Shown here: positions 45,990-56,906 of the stretch, one piece after another
How positions within the stretch are numbered: the stretch's first letter is position 1
Layout of the letters: every line of letters begins with the position of its first letter
Assembly: GCA_021816935.1 (NCBI GenBank)
Contig: JAKAWR010000004.1
Span: forward strand, 26,435 to 90,434
Length of the DNA: 64,000 bases
Direction: 5' to 3'
Source: Actinomycetes bacterium
GTDB taxonomy: Bacteria; Actinomycetota; Acidimicrobiia; Acidimicrobiales; JAMCPL01
The notes under the pieces: model-generated
What the model saw: the letters and a program-made list of their open reading frames with translations, nothing else
What the model was told of the DNA's origin: nothing
The model's database searches: none
Made by a program: the position numbers and the translations under genes

Positions 45990-48386
45990 ATGGCAGATGG
46001 CGAGATTCCGGTGCATGGAAGCCCGGCGAATGGGGGGCCGGTAGGTGGCGACGAAGCCCGGTTGAGGGAGTTGCTGGATGGGGCAAGCAGGCAGGTCGTA
46101 CCGGGGGACGCGCTGGCCGCGGCATTCGGGGCGCGGCACAGGGCTGCCCGCCGCCGGATGCGGCGCGCCTCCGGGGCCGTTGCCACTCTCGCTGTGGCGG
46201 CGGTCGTGGTGCTTGCCGGCGTCGGGGGTTATTTCACGCCGGGGGGCAGCGGCAAGCCGGCGGGGCCGGGTGGTGGCCGGCATCCGGGCGTGGGGCCCTA
46301 CCAGTTGACCGGCGCCCTCGTTAGCTTCAACGGCTGTCCCGGGTATCTCGCCTACGTGAAAAAGCAGGCGGAGTCGATGGTAGGGCCGTATGGCCTGCAG
46401 GGGGCAGGGATGGCGCCGATTCCCATGGGCGCTATGTGGAGTCCGGCTCGGTTGAACGCGGCGGCAGCTCCTGCCGGCTCCACTCCCACCGGGACCGCGG
46501 TGGCGGGCACGCCCGCGCTGGCCCATTCCGAGACCACCGATCAGGTCCCGGGCGTGGACGAGCCCGACACGGTAAAGACGAACGGGCGCATAGTCGTTAC
46601 CCTTACGGGATCGACAATGCGCGTGCTCGACACAAAGGCGCACGTTCTTGGCAGCCTCCAGCTGAAAGGTGATACCGGAGGAGGCATGCTCCTCGACGGT
46701 AATACGGTGGTGGTACTGTCGACGCCGGCCCCGTCCCCCTCCCTTGCGCAGTTCAACCCCGGGGTGGCATACTCCATGCCGGCCGATTTCCCGTCGAACG
46801 GCTACTACCAGACCGGGTCGAACCAGCCTCAGCAGGGCCAGGCTGTCATCATCGACCTATCCGATCCTTCGGCGCCTCGCATCGTTCGCACCTTCCGCTT
46901 CGACGGTTCGGTCCTGTCTGCCCGGCTCGTTGGCAGCCTGGTGCGGATCGTGCTCCGGAGTGACGGCCCGCGTATCACATTCGAGACGCCCGACTCCACC
47001 GGCGGCGACGCAGCGGCCGCCACGGCGGCGAACCGGCACCTCATCGCTACGAGTACGCTTACCGACTGGCTGCCCACGTGGCAGGTGGTAAAGCCCGACG
47101 GGAGCGCGAGCTCGCGCGGGTACCTTGCAAGCTGCAATGCGGTTTCCCGGCCCCGGCACGCCACCGGCATATCGACGGTGAGCGTGTTCTCGCTCGGCCC
47201 GCGGGCTTTCTCACCCGGTCCGGCCACGTCTGTCGTTGCGGCAGGCGACGTAGTGTATGCCACAGCGGGCCACGTTTACGTCGCTGGGGAGACCACCACG
47301 CCGGCAGCGCAAAGCACCTGCCCCCCCTCCGAGCCTGTTTCAGTGCCGGCGGGGCCGTCAAGTGGGGGTTCGGCTCCGGCAAGTTCCTCTCCGGCACGTT
47401 CGAGTCCGGTGAGTTCGTCCCCCGCTGAGCCGTGCCGGCAGGTCTACACGCCACCGTCCGTCACGACCCGGATCTACGATTTCGCGACGAGCGGCGGCAG
47501 TACCCCGCGTTTTCTCGGCGCGGGCTCGGTTGCCGGAACGCTTCTCAACTCCTACTCGTTGGACCAGGGTACCGGCGGAACCCTGAGGGTCGTGACCACG
47601 CTCGAGCAGTACGCAACGACGGGGGCCGGCTATGGCGGGCCTGGAACTGCTGCCTGCGTTAATTGTCAGGATTATCCCTCGGCGGCGACCAACTCGCGTA
47701 TCACGGTGCTCATGCTGGAGGGATCAGATCTCGTCAAGATCGGCACCGTTTCGGGCCTCGGCGATGGTCAGCAGCTTCGCGCCGTACGTTTCATTGGCCA
47801 GATGGCCTATGTCGTGACCTACCGATCATTCGATCCGCTCTACGTTGTCGACCTGCACAACCCTTCCGCTCCCAAGGTGACGGGCAAGCTGGAGCAGCCC
47901 GGCTTCTCCGAGTTCCTCTACCCCTTGCCCGGTCAGCGCCTGCTCGGCGTCGGGGTGACGATCGGTTCGGACAATGAGGTCAACGGGCTCGTAGCCGCTA
48001 CATACGACGTCTCGAACCCCGAGCATCCGGTACGGATAGATACGACACCCATGGCGAAGGGTTTCGAGCCTGCGAACGAGGGTTATGATGCGCACGCTTT
48101 TACCTGGTGGGCACCGGCAAACCTGGCGATTCTCGCCATACCACCTGCGAGCTTCTACGGATCGGGGATGCAGCCGGTGGGCGGCCTTCCCGGAGCGGGC
48201 GCCGTCGCGTATCACATCGGCAGCGATGGTCACCTGGCACAGGTAGGTGTGCTGACCCACGGCGACATGACGACCACCCGAACCGCCGTGATCGGCAACG
48301 AGGTATGGGCATTTACGGCTGGCGGGGTGATCCTTGCGAACCTCTCCAGCCTTCAGAGCGCCACTTGGCACCCCTACCCGTCCTGA
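45990..48386 (+). CDS. Secreted/membrane beta-propeller-domain protein with anti-sigma-like N-terminus
   Basis: One TM segment after an Arg-rich N-terminus; TTDQVPGVDEPDTVKTNGRIVVTLTGSTMRVLDT; VRFIGQMAYVVTYRSFDPLYVVDLHNPSAPKVTGKLEQPGFSEFLYPL. Confidence 0.85.
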   Translation: MADGEIPVHGSPANGGPVGGDEARLRELLDGASRQVVPGDALAAAFGARHRAARRRMRRASGAVATLAVAAVVVLAGVGGYFTPGGSGKPAGPGGGRHPGVGPYQLTGALVSFNGCPGYLAYVKKQAESMVGPYGLQGAGMAPIPMGAMWSPARLNAAAAPAGSTPTGTAVAGTPALAHSETTDQVPGVDEPDTVKTNGRIVVTLTGSTMRVLDTKAHVLGSLQLKGDTGGGMLLDGNTVVVLSTPAPSPSLAQFNPGVAYSMPADFPSNGYYQTGSNQPQQGQAVIIDLSDPSAPRIVRTFRFDGSVLSARLVGSLVRIVLRSDGPRITFETPDSTGGDAAAATAANRHLIATSTLTDWLPTWQVVKPDGSASSRGYLASCNAVSRPRHATGISTVSVFSLGPRAFSPGPATSVVAAGDVVYATAGHVYVAGETTTPAAQSTCPPSEPVSVPAGPSSGGSAPASSSPARSSPVSSSPAEPCRQVYTPPSVTTRIYDFATSGGSTPRFLGAGSVAGTLLNSYSLDQGTGGTLRVVTTLEQYATTGAGYGGPGTAACVNCQDYPSAATNSRITVLMLEGSDLVKIGTVSGLGDGQQLRAVRFIGQMAYVVTYRSFDPLYVVDLHNPSAPKVTGKLEQPGFSEFLYPLPGQRLLGVGVTIGSDNEVNGLVAATYDVSNPEHPVRIDTTPMAKGFEPANEGYDAHAFTWWAPANLAILAIPPASFYGSGMQPVGGLPGAGAVAYHIGSDGHLAQVGVLTHGDMTTTRTAVIGNEVWAFTAGGVILANLSSLQSATWHPYPS

Positions 48387-48966
48387 CTGTGGCCAATGGC
48401 AACGATCAGATCTGAGGACTCGCCACTTTCGGACCAGCTCCGAGCTGGCACAACGGGGCACGTGGCGAAACCCATACGACGCCTGCCGGCATCGGGGCTG
48501 GTCGTCGTCAGTGCGGCCGCCGGTTGCCATTATTCTCATTGCGCGCGCCCCTCTTGCCCGCGACGGTGTCGAGGACCGCTTGCACACGGCCGTGTGCAAC
48601 GGCGAGGTGATCCTTACAGCGGCTCAACAGGCGATAGCGGCCAACTGGGTGACGGCGGAGGCCGTGCTGGGCGTGAAGCCTAGGCCGTCGTAAGCAGTGT
48701 GACAGTGGGAGCTCCCATGTTCTGCCACTCCCACCTGGAGCGTGTCACGGCTGAGAGAAGCCTTTCTTGCTTGTGCCTCGGTCCAGGTGGAGAACGGACC
48801 CTCGATGAGTCGCAGGGGGAGGTTGCTTGCGGAGACGATGGCCCCGGACACGGCGCCATCAGGGATGTTAAGATTCGGCCAACAGGTGCTGCGGCGCTCT
48901 GTCAATCAAAGGAGATCGGTTTCCGGCGGGCTCGGGGTGGCCCACGTACGCGCTGAGAGGATCGCT

Positions 48967-49431
48967 ATGTCCTACGTTGTGGATTTCAACGCCGTCTCGA
49001 CCGTCGGGCTGGAGACGTCGCCGGTCGCGGCCGCGCTCGCCGGGCTGCGGGCGAACGAAGCTCGCTACTTCAAGAACAAGTACGACCATGTCTTCACGGT
49101 GGAGCCTGCGAGCAACGCCAAGGCGGCCATCGACTTCGTACACCGGATCCTCAAGGAAGAACGGGACATCGTCATCTCGTCCCCCGCTCTCGAGGCTACA
49201 TCCTTCCAGGTCGAGAACATCCGATGGACCTACGTATTCTACGAGAGCGGGCTGTCGATCAACGTGCTGTACAGCGTCGACGACCCCAAGAAGCGTGCCG
49301 CCGGGTTCAAGCTCTCCGAGGGGATGGAAGTTCCCTCGGAGCTTGCCGAGCGATTCAAGTTTGCGAGGCAGAAGTCGAAGCTGGCCGGTACCATCCGCGG
49401 GTCCTTCTTCGTGATCAAGAACGAGTACTGA
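48967..49431 (+). CDS. Conserved-looking hypothetical protein
   Basis: ORF MSYVVDFNAVSTVGLETSPVAAALAGLRANEARYFKNKYDHVF... Confidence 0.65.
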   Translation: MSYVVDFNAVSTVGLETSPVAAALAGLRANEARYFKNKYDHVFTVEPASNAKAAIDFVHRILKEERDIVISSPALEATSFQVENIRWTYVFYESGLSINVLYSVDDPKKRAAGFKLSEGMEVPSELAERFKFARQKSKLAGTIRGSFFVIKNEY

Positions 49432-49751
49432 CGCCGTCAAGTATCGACCTGGGCGTCTCGGCCCGGCGTGTACGATCCGTTCATAGGAGCCTCTTGGGGC
49501 ACATGCGGCGTCCGACCTCGCAACGAACTTGAGGCCCTGTCACGTGGGATTGACAAGGCGCTCCTTCATCACATCAGGCCCCCGGCGCTGTCCGGGAGTC
49601 GGTGGCGGGCATAGTTAGGGGTTCTGAAACGTACATATATGTAAGGCGCCTGCCGAATTCGCCAATCGGCGTAGCCGGGTTGAGGGAACCCGGTAACCGG
49701 CTCGGTCGGGGCAGCGCAGCAATTATTGGCCCATCGGCAAGGAGACCAACC

Positions 49752-50228
49752 GTGAGCGAACCGAATAGCGAAGTACACGTACAACTTGACCTCGTTGATG
49801 GCGCCTACGGCATCCAGCTGTCGTTCCCGCAGGGGAACCGCACTCTGCTGGTCGACGAGCCAGAGCCGCTCGGGAGAGCTGCCGGTCCGAACGCCTCGGC
49901 CGTTCTCGGTTCGGCCGTGGCGGCATGCCTTTCGGCTAGCCTTCTATTCTGCATGCGGAAGTCTCACGTCGATGTCGGCGACATCAGGACTGACGCCACC
50001 ATCGCCATGGAGCGCAACGAGCGCGGTCGTCTGCGGATAAGCAGGATAAAAGTCGACCTTCACCCCGTGCTCGACCAATCGGCCGAGGGCCGGCTTGCCC
50101 GCTGCGCCGATCTTTTCGAGGACTTCTGTGTCGTGACCGAAAGTGTGCGAAAGGGGATCGAGGTGGAGGTTGAGCTCGATCCCGTATTCGGCGCCGAACG
50201 CGCCGAGCCTCAGAGCCTCGGAGGATAG
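49752..50228 (+). CDS. OsmC-like protein
   Basis: GPNASAVLGSAVAACLSASLLFCMRKSHVDVGDIRTDATIAMERNERGRLRISRIKVDLHP. Confidence 0.75.
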   Translation: MSEPNSEVHVQLDLVDGAYGIQLSFPQGNRTLLVDEPEPLGRAAGPNASAVLGSAVAACLSASLLFCMRKSHVDVGDIRTDATIAMERNERGRLRISRIKVDLHPVLDQSAEGRLARCADLFEDFCVVTESVRKGIEVEVELDPVFGAERAEPQSLGG

Positions 50229-50416
50229 AACTCCCGGTCACGTACGGGGCTTCGATTGCCGGACGCGACGATCCGTGGGCGGCGTCACGGCTGCAGCAGC
50301 GTCCGGACAAAGCGACGGCCCCACTCGGGCCAACGCATCGAGAGTACATGTCCTCAAACGTACGTTCGTAGTACGATTGGTCCCGTGAGTGCCCACTCGG
50401 ACCGTCCAAAGGTCGA

Positions 50417-50441
50417 GCTCGAACCTCCAATCTCCTGATCC
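50417..50441 (-). repeat. tRNA-Gln 3'-half fragment (att-like)
   Basis: gctcgaacctccaatctcctgatcc, 25/25 with 56923-56947 in tRNA-Gln. Confidence 0.85.
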
Positions 50442-50780
50442 GTGGTCGCATCACCAGGCGTTTCCCTGCCTGCACACTTATACGACCGCCCCAGTGACCT
50501 GCGTAACTACATATTTATCCATTTCGTATGTGTTAGCTGTCCTTCCTCGTCAAGGGCACGATATATCGTGATACAATGTTATATTGCGATGCGAAAACGG
50601 GGCCTGGCGCCACCTCGGCCTCGATCCACCAAGGGATTCCACTTCGGGATAATCAATTAGGGACTTACGACCCTAGCAATAGCAAGGGAGGGGCGATAAA
50701 CTGAATATAAATCGTATTGATATTAGATAGGGACAATAACTAGACATTAGCACACGAAGTGCTGGTCAAATACCACACAA

Positions 50781-52355
50781 GTGGCCATGGTCATAACAGG
50801 TGTAAGGGGAGATTCTATGGGCAGCGTAAGTGGAATACGGTGGAATATCTCGCGAAAACATGCGGGATCGTGCGAAGGCGAACCGGTTCCAGGCGAAAGC
50901 GGCGCACAGGTGGTAGGGAATCGTAGAGCAAGGCGCAGTGACGGCAGCCCGGGAGATGGCGAGTCGTTCGTCAAGTGCTCTCGTCCCGCCCGTCGTATTG
51001 TCAGAGCCGGAGCGCTGTCGGGTGCGGGCGTTCTTGCAGCAGGCATCGCCATGGTGCCGGGGAGCTCGTTGGTGCCCAAAGGCACAGCCGCAGCGACTTC
51101 GAGCCTGCCTCCGCTTGCGTCACCGGTACCGGCCCCCGGGCCGAACTCGGTCGCCAATCAGTCGGCACTTGACATCTCGACGGTGATCAACGATGCCACG
51201 ATCATCTTCGGCGGCAACTACGCCGGAGCCTGGGTGGACAATTCAGGCGATCCCGCGGTTCTTCACGTTCTTGCCAAGACCAGTGGGATCGACGCCATCG
51301 ACCAGACGCTCGAGACGGCTTTCATGGGGCTCGTTCCATCGTCCGTAAGGCCGATGATTGACGTATCCTTCGATAAGTACTCCGAGTCACAGCTCGAAGG
51401 CTTCGAGAGCACGCTTGTCAATTATGCCGGGTCTCATTGGACCAATACCACGAACCACCCCCAAGACTCTGTTCAGTTCTTCATCGATACCATTGACGAC
51501 GCGGTAGGAATTGGGCTCGATCGGAAGGACAGCTCGTACCTGCCGGCGCTGCAAGCGTTGATCCCGAGCGATGCGCTTAGAATTCGCTGGACTACCGGAA
51601 ACGCAGTGCCCACCCAGGCAGGGCCTGGCTGGAGGGCGGGCGTCAGCGACTGTTCGTTTCCCCCGTACCGGGCTGGTCTTGCGCTATTCGATGCTACGTT
51701 ATCGCGGGCGGGTACCACCGGATACCTTCTCGAGGCTGGAGGCAGGTACTACGGTATGACCGCAGGCCACATAGTCGGCGCATTCACCACCAACCTCTTT
51801 GGCAACGGCACTTACGACGGTGGTTGCAGCTATGGCATTATGGGTAAAGGTGTCGGCATCTACAGCTACGGGACTGGTGATGATTCGGCCGTATTCGAGC
51901 TGGTGAAGCAGGGTCAATGGACTCCTCAGATCCTGGCGGAGTGGAACAGCACAGCAGGCTTCATCGACAATGTGGTTGGCCGTGTCCCCAATGACCAGCA
52001 GCTAATTGGTACAGGAGAGTGTGAGGCGGGCGTAACCACCAATGCGGTGAACTGCAGTACGGAAATCTCGACCTCTGGCAGCACGGGCGTCCTTTTTTGC
52101 GGAATGTTGTGTATCAAGCTGGTTGGAAATCTAGCTTGTGGCACAGCGACGACGAAGGAAGGTGACAGCAGTGGTCCTGTCTACGAGCCTGTTCCTGGAA
52201 ACGAGGGCAAGGCGATGGGGGATAATAGTATCGACACAAGTGTCGCCGGGGTAGGCTATTCGTGTTGGTCGACGATCGACTCTGCCTTGCAGGGCATTAC
52301 AAATCATACTGGCTACAACGCCTATGTGGTCGGCGCGCTCGGTACCAAGTACTGA
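50781..52355 (+). CDS. Secreted trypsin-like serine protease domain protein
   Basis: MTAGHIV (His), GTGDDSAVFEL (Asp), TKEGDSSGPVY (Ser region, GDSSGP); hydrophobic N-terminal segment. Confidence 0.7.
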   Translation: MAMVITGVRGDSMGSVSGIRWNISRKHAGSCEGEPVPGESGAQVVGNRRARRSDGSPGDGESFVKCSRPARRIVRAGALSGAGVLAAGIAMVPGSSLVPKGTAAATSSLPPLASPVPAPGPNSVANQSALDISTVINDATIIFGGNYAGAWVDNSGDPAVLHVLAKTSGIDAIDQTLETAFMGLVPSSVRPMIDVSFDKYSESQLEGFESTLVNYAGSHWTNTTNHPQDSVQFFIDTIDDAVGIGLDRKDSSYLPALQALIPSDALRIRWTTGNAVPTQAGPGWRAGVSDCSFPPYRAGLALFDATLSRAGTTGYLLEAGGRYYGMTAGHIVGAFTTNLFGNGTYDGGCSYGIMGKGVGIYSYGTGDDSAVFELVKQGQWTPQILAEWNSTAGFIDNVVGRVPNDQQLIGTGECEAGVTTNAVNCSTEISTSGSTGVLFCGMLCIKLVGNLACGTATTKEGDSSGPVYEPVPGNEGKAMGDNSIDTSVAGVGYSCWSTIDSALQGITNHTGYNAYVVGALGTKY

Positions 52356-52437
52356 ACACATGGGTCATGGCCGCGTCCACCGCTCGGAAGGTATGCCCTG
52401 ATGGGTCTGGCGATGATTGAGGCGCACCGGTGATTCG

Positions 52438-53001
52438 ATGAGCTCGGAGAGGTTCTGGAAGCGTTACTGGCCTCTCTGCGTCCTCGGAATCTGCCTGATT
52501 CTCTTTGTCTTCTTCGCACGTGCCTCTGTACAACCTCTCATAGTCTCGCCCCACGCATTCGACAAAGTAGCTCAGTCATACGACGGCAACGCGATGCTCA
52601 ACGCGGAGGCGTACTACCAGCAGGCGGGCACGTTTCGAGGGTTGACACCGGCAGGCCTCGAACGGATGGAACCGGACCTCCGCTTTTCCTCTGGGCCCCC
52701 TGGCTCAACTTCCGTCGACGTGGGCATCAACGTCTCCGCTTCAGGCAAAGCTGTTGAGTTCGGCTCGTGGTCCAGAACTGGAGTGTGTTGGTACGCCATT
52801 CGATCGGAGGCCGAAGGCACCGGGACGAGCTTGGGACTGCTCGCCAATGCGCCTGCTGGTATGTGGTACGGCTGGACGAAGCACCGTTCTCCGTCCGGCT
52901 GTGCCGGAGGCACGGCCGATTCCCCACCCGCAACAGGCCCCGGTGCCTGGAGTCAGAAGGGCTGGTCGCCTCACGTCGTACATAAGACAGGGCGAGTTTG
53001 A
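52438..53001 (+). CDS. Hypothetical membrane-anchored protein
   Basis: RYWPLCVLGICLILFVFFARASV TM segment; follows the protease gene. Confidence 0.55.
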   Translation: MSSERFWKRYWPLCVLGICLILFVFFARASVQPLIVSPHAFDKVAQSYDGNAMLNAEAYYQQAGTFRGLTPAGLERMEPDLRFSSGPPGSTSVDVGINVSASGKAVEFGSWSRTGVCWYAIRSEAEGTGTSLGLLANAPAGMWYGWTKHRSPSGCAGGTADSPPATGPGAWSQKGWSPHVVHKTGRV

Positions 53002-53025
53002 CGGCGGCCATGGGAAACTCCCCAC

Positions 53026-53095
53026 GGACGGACACGAAAAGTCCCCACGGACGGCCATCGGAATTCCCCAGGGACGGACACGAAAAGTCCCCACG
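53026..53095 (+). repeat. Direct repeats ggacggacacgaaaagtccccacg (x2, 46-bp offset)
   Basis: 53026-53049 and 53072-53095; upstream of the IS21-like ORF. Confidence 0.8.
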
Positions 53096-53176
53096 AGGAT
53101 CCACCAGTTCGAGGTTCCCCCATGGCATTGATGGAGCCAGCCAAATCGGCCCATCGACACCAAGGAGGATCACACT

Positions 53177-53734
53177 ATGTTGCCAAAGGAGAAGCAAATG
53201 GACGTACTCGAGGCCTTTGACCTCACGAAGTCCCAGAGAGCCGCCGCCCAGCTGGTCGGCGTCGACCACCACACGGTGGCCCGGTTGGTTGCCGGCCGAT
53301 CAGCTGGCCAGAGCCAAGCGGAACAGGTCTGCCCACCGAGCGTCGCGGAGCCCTTCTGCGACAAGATCTCCGAGTGGATCGAACGCTCCGGCGGTCGCGT
53401 CCGCGCGGACGTCGTCCACGACAAGCTCGCGGCGATGGGCTACACCGGCTCGCCTCGCACCACGAGGCGGGTGGTGGCCGTAATGAAAGAGACGCATCGC
53501 CACGATCACCACCGCATCTACAAGCCCTGGGTCACCGAGCCCGGCATGTGGCTGCAGTACGACTTCGGTGCCGGGCCGGTGGTATCGGGGGGTCAAGACG
53601 GTTCTGTTCTGCGCCTGGCTGGCCTGGAGCCGCCTGCGGTCCGGCATCAGCACGCAGGACTGCGTGACGAACTTCTCAGCCCGCGTGGCCTGAGAGGCAC
53701 CTCGCCTACCAACCCAGTTGAGATCCTGGTGTAG
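53177..53734 (+). pseudogene. Truncated/frameshifted IS21-family IstA-like transposase
   Basis: LEAFDLTKSQRAAAQLVGVDHHTVARLV; HHRIYKPWVTEPGMWLQYDFGAGP, then frame lost. Confidence 0.8.
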
Positions 53735-53743
53735 TGTTCGTCA

Positions 53744-53896
53744 CATGAGCGCGCGCCACCCGCTGTTCGCCCGCTTCTACGGGAAATGGTGGGCGGCCGG
53801 GGAGAGCCCTGAGGCGGCCGGACAGCGCGAAGAGTTGCTCGCCGCGGCGTACGGAAAGGTGATCGAGGTGGGTGCGGAAAACGGCCTCAACTTCGC
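53744..53896 (+). pseudogene. N-terminal fragment of a class I SAM methyltransferase
   Basis: RHPLFARFYGKWW...AAYGKVIEVGAENGLNFA, then joins IS30-like sequence. Confidence 0.65.
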
Positions 53897-54157
53897 CTCC
53901 AGGCGCTCCTCCACGTAGGCGGCCAGGAGCGGGTCGGCCTCGAACACGGTCTGCCTTGGCCGCCTGGACTTCTCAGACGCCAGCCTGTGCGCGCTCGAGG
54001 CACAGTAGAACCCGCGCCCACCGTTGTGCTTCACCTCGCGGCTGATCGTCGAGGTCGGGCGCCGGAGCCTGAGGGCGATCAGGCAGAACCCCTCGCCACG
54101 CTCGATCCCCGCCCTGATCTCCTCACGCTCGTCCATCGTAAGCCTCGCGCCTGGCAT
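53891..54157 (-). pseudogene. IS30-family transposase N-terminal fragment
   Basis: RLTMDEREEIRAGIERGEGFCLIALRLRRPTSTISREVKHNGGR. Confidence 0.8.
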
Positions 54158-54514
54158 ACTGGTACCTCCACTGGTAGTTGCATCGGGTTGACCCAGCCAT
54201 TATGGCTGGTCCGTTGCAACGACCGGTGGAATTCGCCCCCCAACAGGGATGCGGAGCGCTCCATCATGGCGGCCGGGTTCACGATCGAACACGTACGCCC
54301 CTTCCATTTCCAACCCAATCCCGTCTATGGGCTGGTTGCTCCGCACGTCATAGGTCGCGCCAAGATATCCTGCCTGCATTCTTCGCACTCTACATATTGA
54401 AGGCCCACAGCCGAACAGACCTCGCTCATGACCCGCTGCCCGTAGAGCCTGCGGTATCGCGTTTGATTATAGTATGCACACGTATACAGGGTAATTACCG
54501 CTGAGTCTCATCGG

Positions 54515-56578
54515 TCAAGAACGGCAGCCGTTCGGTAGCGCAAGGTGGAGCTGTATCACAGGTGAGCCACCAGGAGGCACACTAATACTGTTGCCCGCAA
54601 TAACAGTACCGTGGGCATTAGCTGACCAGACACCCACCTCCTCATTCGTGATGATGTTGCCGCGCACCTCCGTACCGACAATAGCGCCGGCGGCTCCAAA
54701 CATGGCGATACCAGTTGACCGGCTTAGTCCGCAAATGGTATTTCCAGCATCATGGCTGAGAGTATTCCCAATTACCTCGTTACTCTGGACAGTGTCCCCA
54801 GCCCCACTGCTGCGCAATTCTATGCCGTTGAGCAGCGAATTGACCACGGTATTATCCTCGACCACATTCCGTGACGCAAGTGTATCCGCTGTATCCGATG
54901 CAACTATAATACTACCGGGCATCGTATTATCTGAGATCGTGTTATCAATGACACCCTCGCCCGGGTTGTAGGCCGCTAACACGATCGAACACTCGGTCAC
55001 GAGAATCGATCCTGATATGTGGTTTCCCTCGACCAGATTTCGGGTAGCAGGGCTCGGTATACCTGGGTTGATTGCAGCTCCTGTAATCGCCCCGTTGTCC
55101 ACAATACCGATGCTAACGACCCCATTATTGTCTATAATTCGCGCATCAGTGGTGCCCACCAACTCAATCGCCTTGGCCTGGCTCAGCAGAATGGATTCGA
55201 TGGCATTCGGACCAATCGTGCTATCATCGACCGTACTGCGCTCTATTGTAGTGCCGGAGGTATCGACAACCATGATGCCATGAACATTGGCTCCGGTGAT
55301 CGTGGCACCAGAGACCACTACCCCACTGGTTCCTGATCCCACATAGACACCGACGTCGCAACCGTAAGCATCGACCTTGCCGGTGATGTGCTGCCCGACG
55401 CGTGCCACCACTCTCGCCGAGAGGCCACTTTGTCCGGCTGGCACACAACGAGGCTTGGGGCCGTCGGCCCGGCCGAGTATGGATATCGACTCGTTCGTAG
55501 ATGGATGGGTTCGCGTACCGGTAGATGCGAGCAGGGTAAGCGTAAGAGAGAGGTGAAAAGCTGGATCGGGAAACTGCAGAGTGTTCCGCGGCGGTGCCGA
55601 GAAGCGCGAAAGTCGAATGAAGCGTATCCTTACCAGCTTTCCTGTTCTATCCAGCCATATTTCACCCGCAAGATATCTGGTGCCGAAGTAACCAGCGAGC
55701 CACTTCATGGCTGCGCGCTGCGCGTGACTGGATGTGCTGGGTACATCTCTGAGATTGAAGATGACGTCGTATCTGTAGATATGTCCGCCATTGATCAAAG
55801 AAGGAACCCCTTTCCCCAACGGGTTGGAACTGCTACCCAGTAAACCGATCCAGAAAGCGGGGTTGACCACCACTGCCTCGTAAGTCTCGACAGGATCCAA
55901 GTATCCGGCTGGGACGATGCGGGAAAACAGCACCTCTTCATTCTTGTTGAAGGGCCCACCATTTGCACCACCAGCCACCGGAGGAGACCCGGATGTGATC
56001 GCAGAAGTCGCTGGAGAGGTTGTAGCCGCAGCAAACGGTTGAGATACAGGGGTCGTAAGGATGCTGCCGCCTGAATTCAGCGTCCACGACACTGAAGGCC
56101 CAGAATCCGGATCAACAAGCCTGAGTGACCCAGTGCCGGCATGGAAATCGAAGGTACCCTTGTAGTAAGGCCATGGGGCCCCTCGCATGGCAATGCTGGT
56201 ACCCGGTAGGTAATCGTAGAGCGTCACCTCGGTCGATTCCACATGCTTCATTGCCGCAATAATCTGCGAGACATGCAACCCCTGGATAACAGATTCTGGC
56301 GCAACGGTATGGATTCCCGAGGAGCATCCTGCCAGGACAAGTCCCGCAAGCACAGTTGAAAGTGCTGCACGGCACTTGCGAAAAGGGGACCTGCCCCTTC
56401 CGAGAGGCGCGGATGCCGCAGGACCATCTATAACCATCTTCGGAAGACCTGTGCACTCAGGGAAATTACTACTACTCAACTTCTGAAGCGAAGAGGCATG
56501 TCGCCCCGCAGGTAATTCGCTGAGGGAGAGATTGATCCGGCTGGTTCGCACCAGCTCGGTGGAGGTCATGCTTCTCAT
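54515..56578 (-). CDS. Putative lipoprotein with parallel beta-helix repeats
   Basis: LSTVLAGLVLAGCSSG lipobox; repeated NxVxxNTxxxS / GIxLxxS motifs (RNLVEGNHISGSI, GVIDNTISDNTMPGSI). Confidence 0.75.
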   Translation of the reverse strand: MRSMTSTELVRTSRINLSLSELPAGRHASSLQKLSSSNFPECTGLPKMVIDGPAASAPLGRGRSPFRKCRAALSTVLAGLVLAGCSSGIHTVAPESVIQGLHVSQIIAAMKHVESTEVTLYDYLPGTSIAMRGAPWPYYKGTFDFHAGTGSLRLVDPDSGPSVSWTLNSGGSILTTPVSQPFAAATTSPATSAITSGSPPVAGGANGGPFNKNEEVLFSRIVPAGYLDPVETYEAVVVNPAFWIGLLGSSSNPLGKGVPSLINGGHIYRYDVIFNLRDVPSTSSHAQRAAMKWLAGYFGTRYLAGEIWLDRTGKLVRIRFIRLSRFSAPPRNTLQFPDPAFHLSLTLTLLASTGTRTHPSTNESISILGRADGPKPRCVPAGQSGLSARVVARVGQHITGKVDAYGCDVGVYVGSGTSGVVVSGATITGANVHGIMVVDTSGTTIERSTVDDSTIGPNAIESILLSQAKAIELVGTTDARIIDNNGVVSIGIVDNGAITGAAINPGIPSPATRNLVEGNHISGSILVTECSIVLAAYNPGEGVIDNTISDNTMPGSIIVASDTADTLASRNVVEDNTVVNSLLNGIELRSSGAGDTVQSNEVIGNTLSHDAGNTICGLSRSTGIAMFGAAGAIVGTEVRGNIITNEEVGVWSANAHGTVIAGNSISVPPGGSPVIQLHLALPNGCRS

Positions 56579-56906
56579 GGTAATAAGTCTTCCCGGCGCA
56601 TGTCAACCGTTCGGGGTGCGCGGCGTAGGCGGTAGATGACCTTGGCCCGTTGTGATCGGAGGAGCTTAGCTCGGCCGAAGCGGGCGTCAGCGGGCGTGAA
56701 AAAGCCAACGACCGGTTGAATTTGCCACCGTTCTGGACGAAGCGACGGTCGCGGTTGCAATCCCATAACCCGATCCCCGATACCTAGCCGGTGGCGGCTG
56801 CAAGTCGCTCCTGCCCCAGCCGGAGCCCCAGGACCACCCTGGAGGACCCCGTTGTCACATGCCACGTTCCCGAGGCTCGCTCTCGCCCCTTTTACCTGCA
56901 CGTATG

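Noticed and set aside
48396-48693. Possible small gene after the beta-propeller protein (LHTAVCNGEVILTAAQQAIAANWVTAEAVLG)
   Set aside because: The tail resembles fragments of small actinobacterial hypothetical proteins, but start and frame are unclear; probably a remnant, too weak to call.
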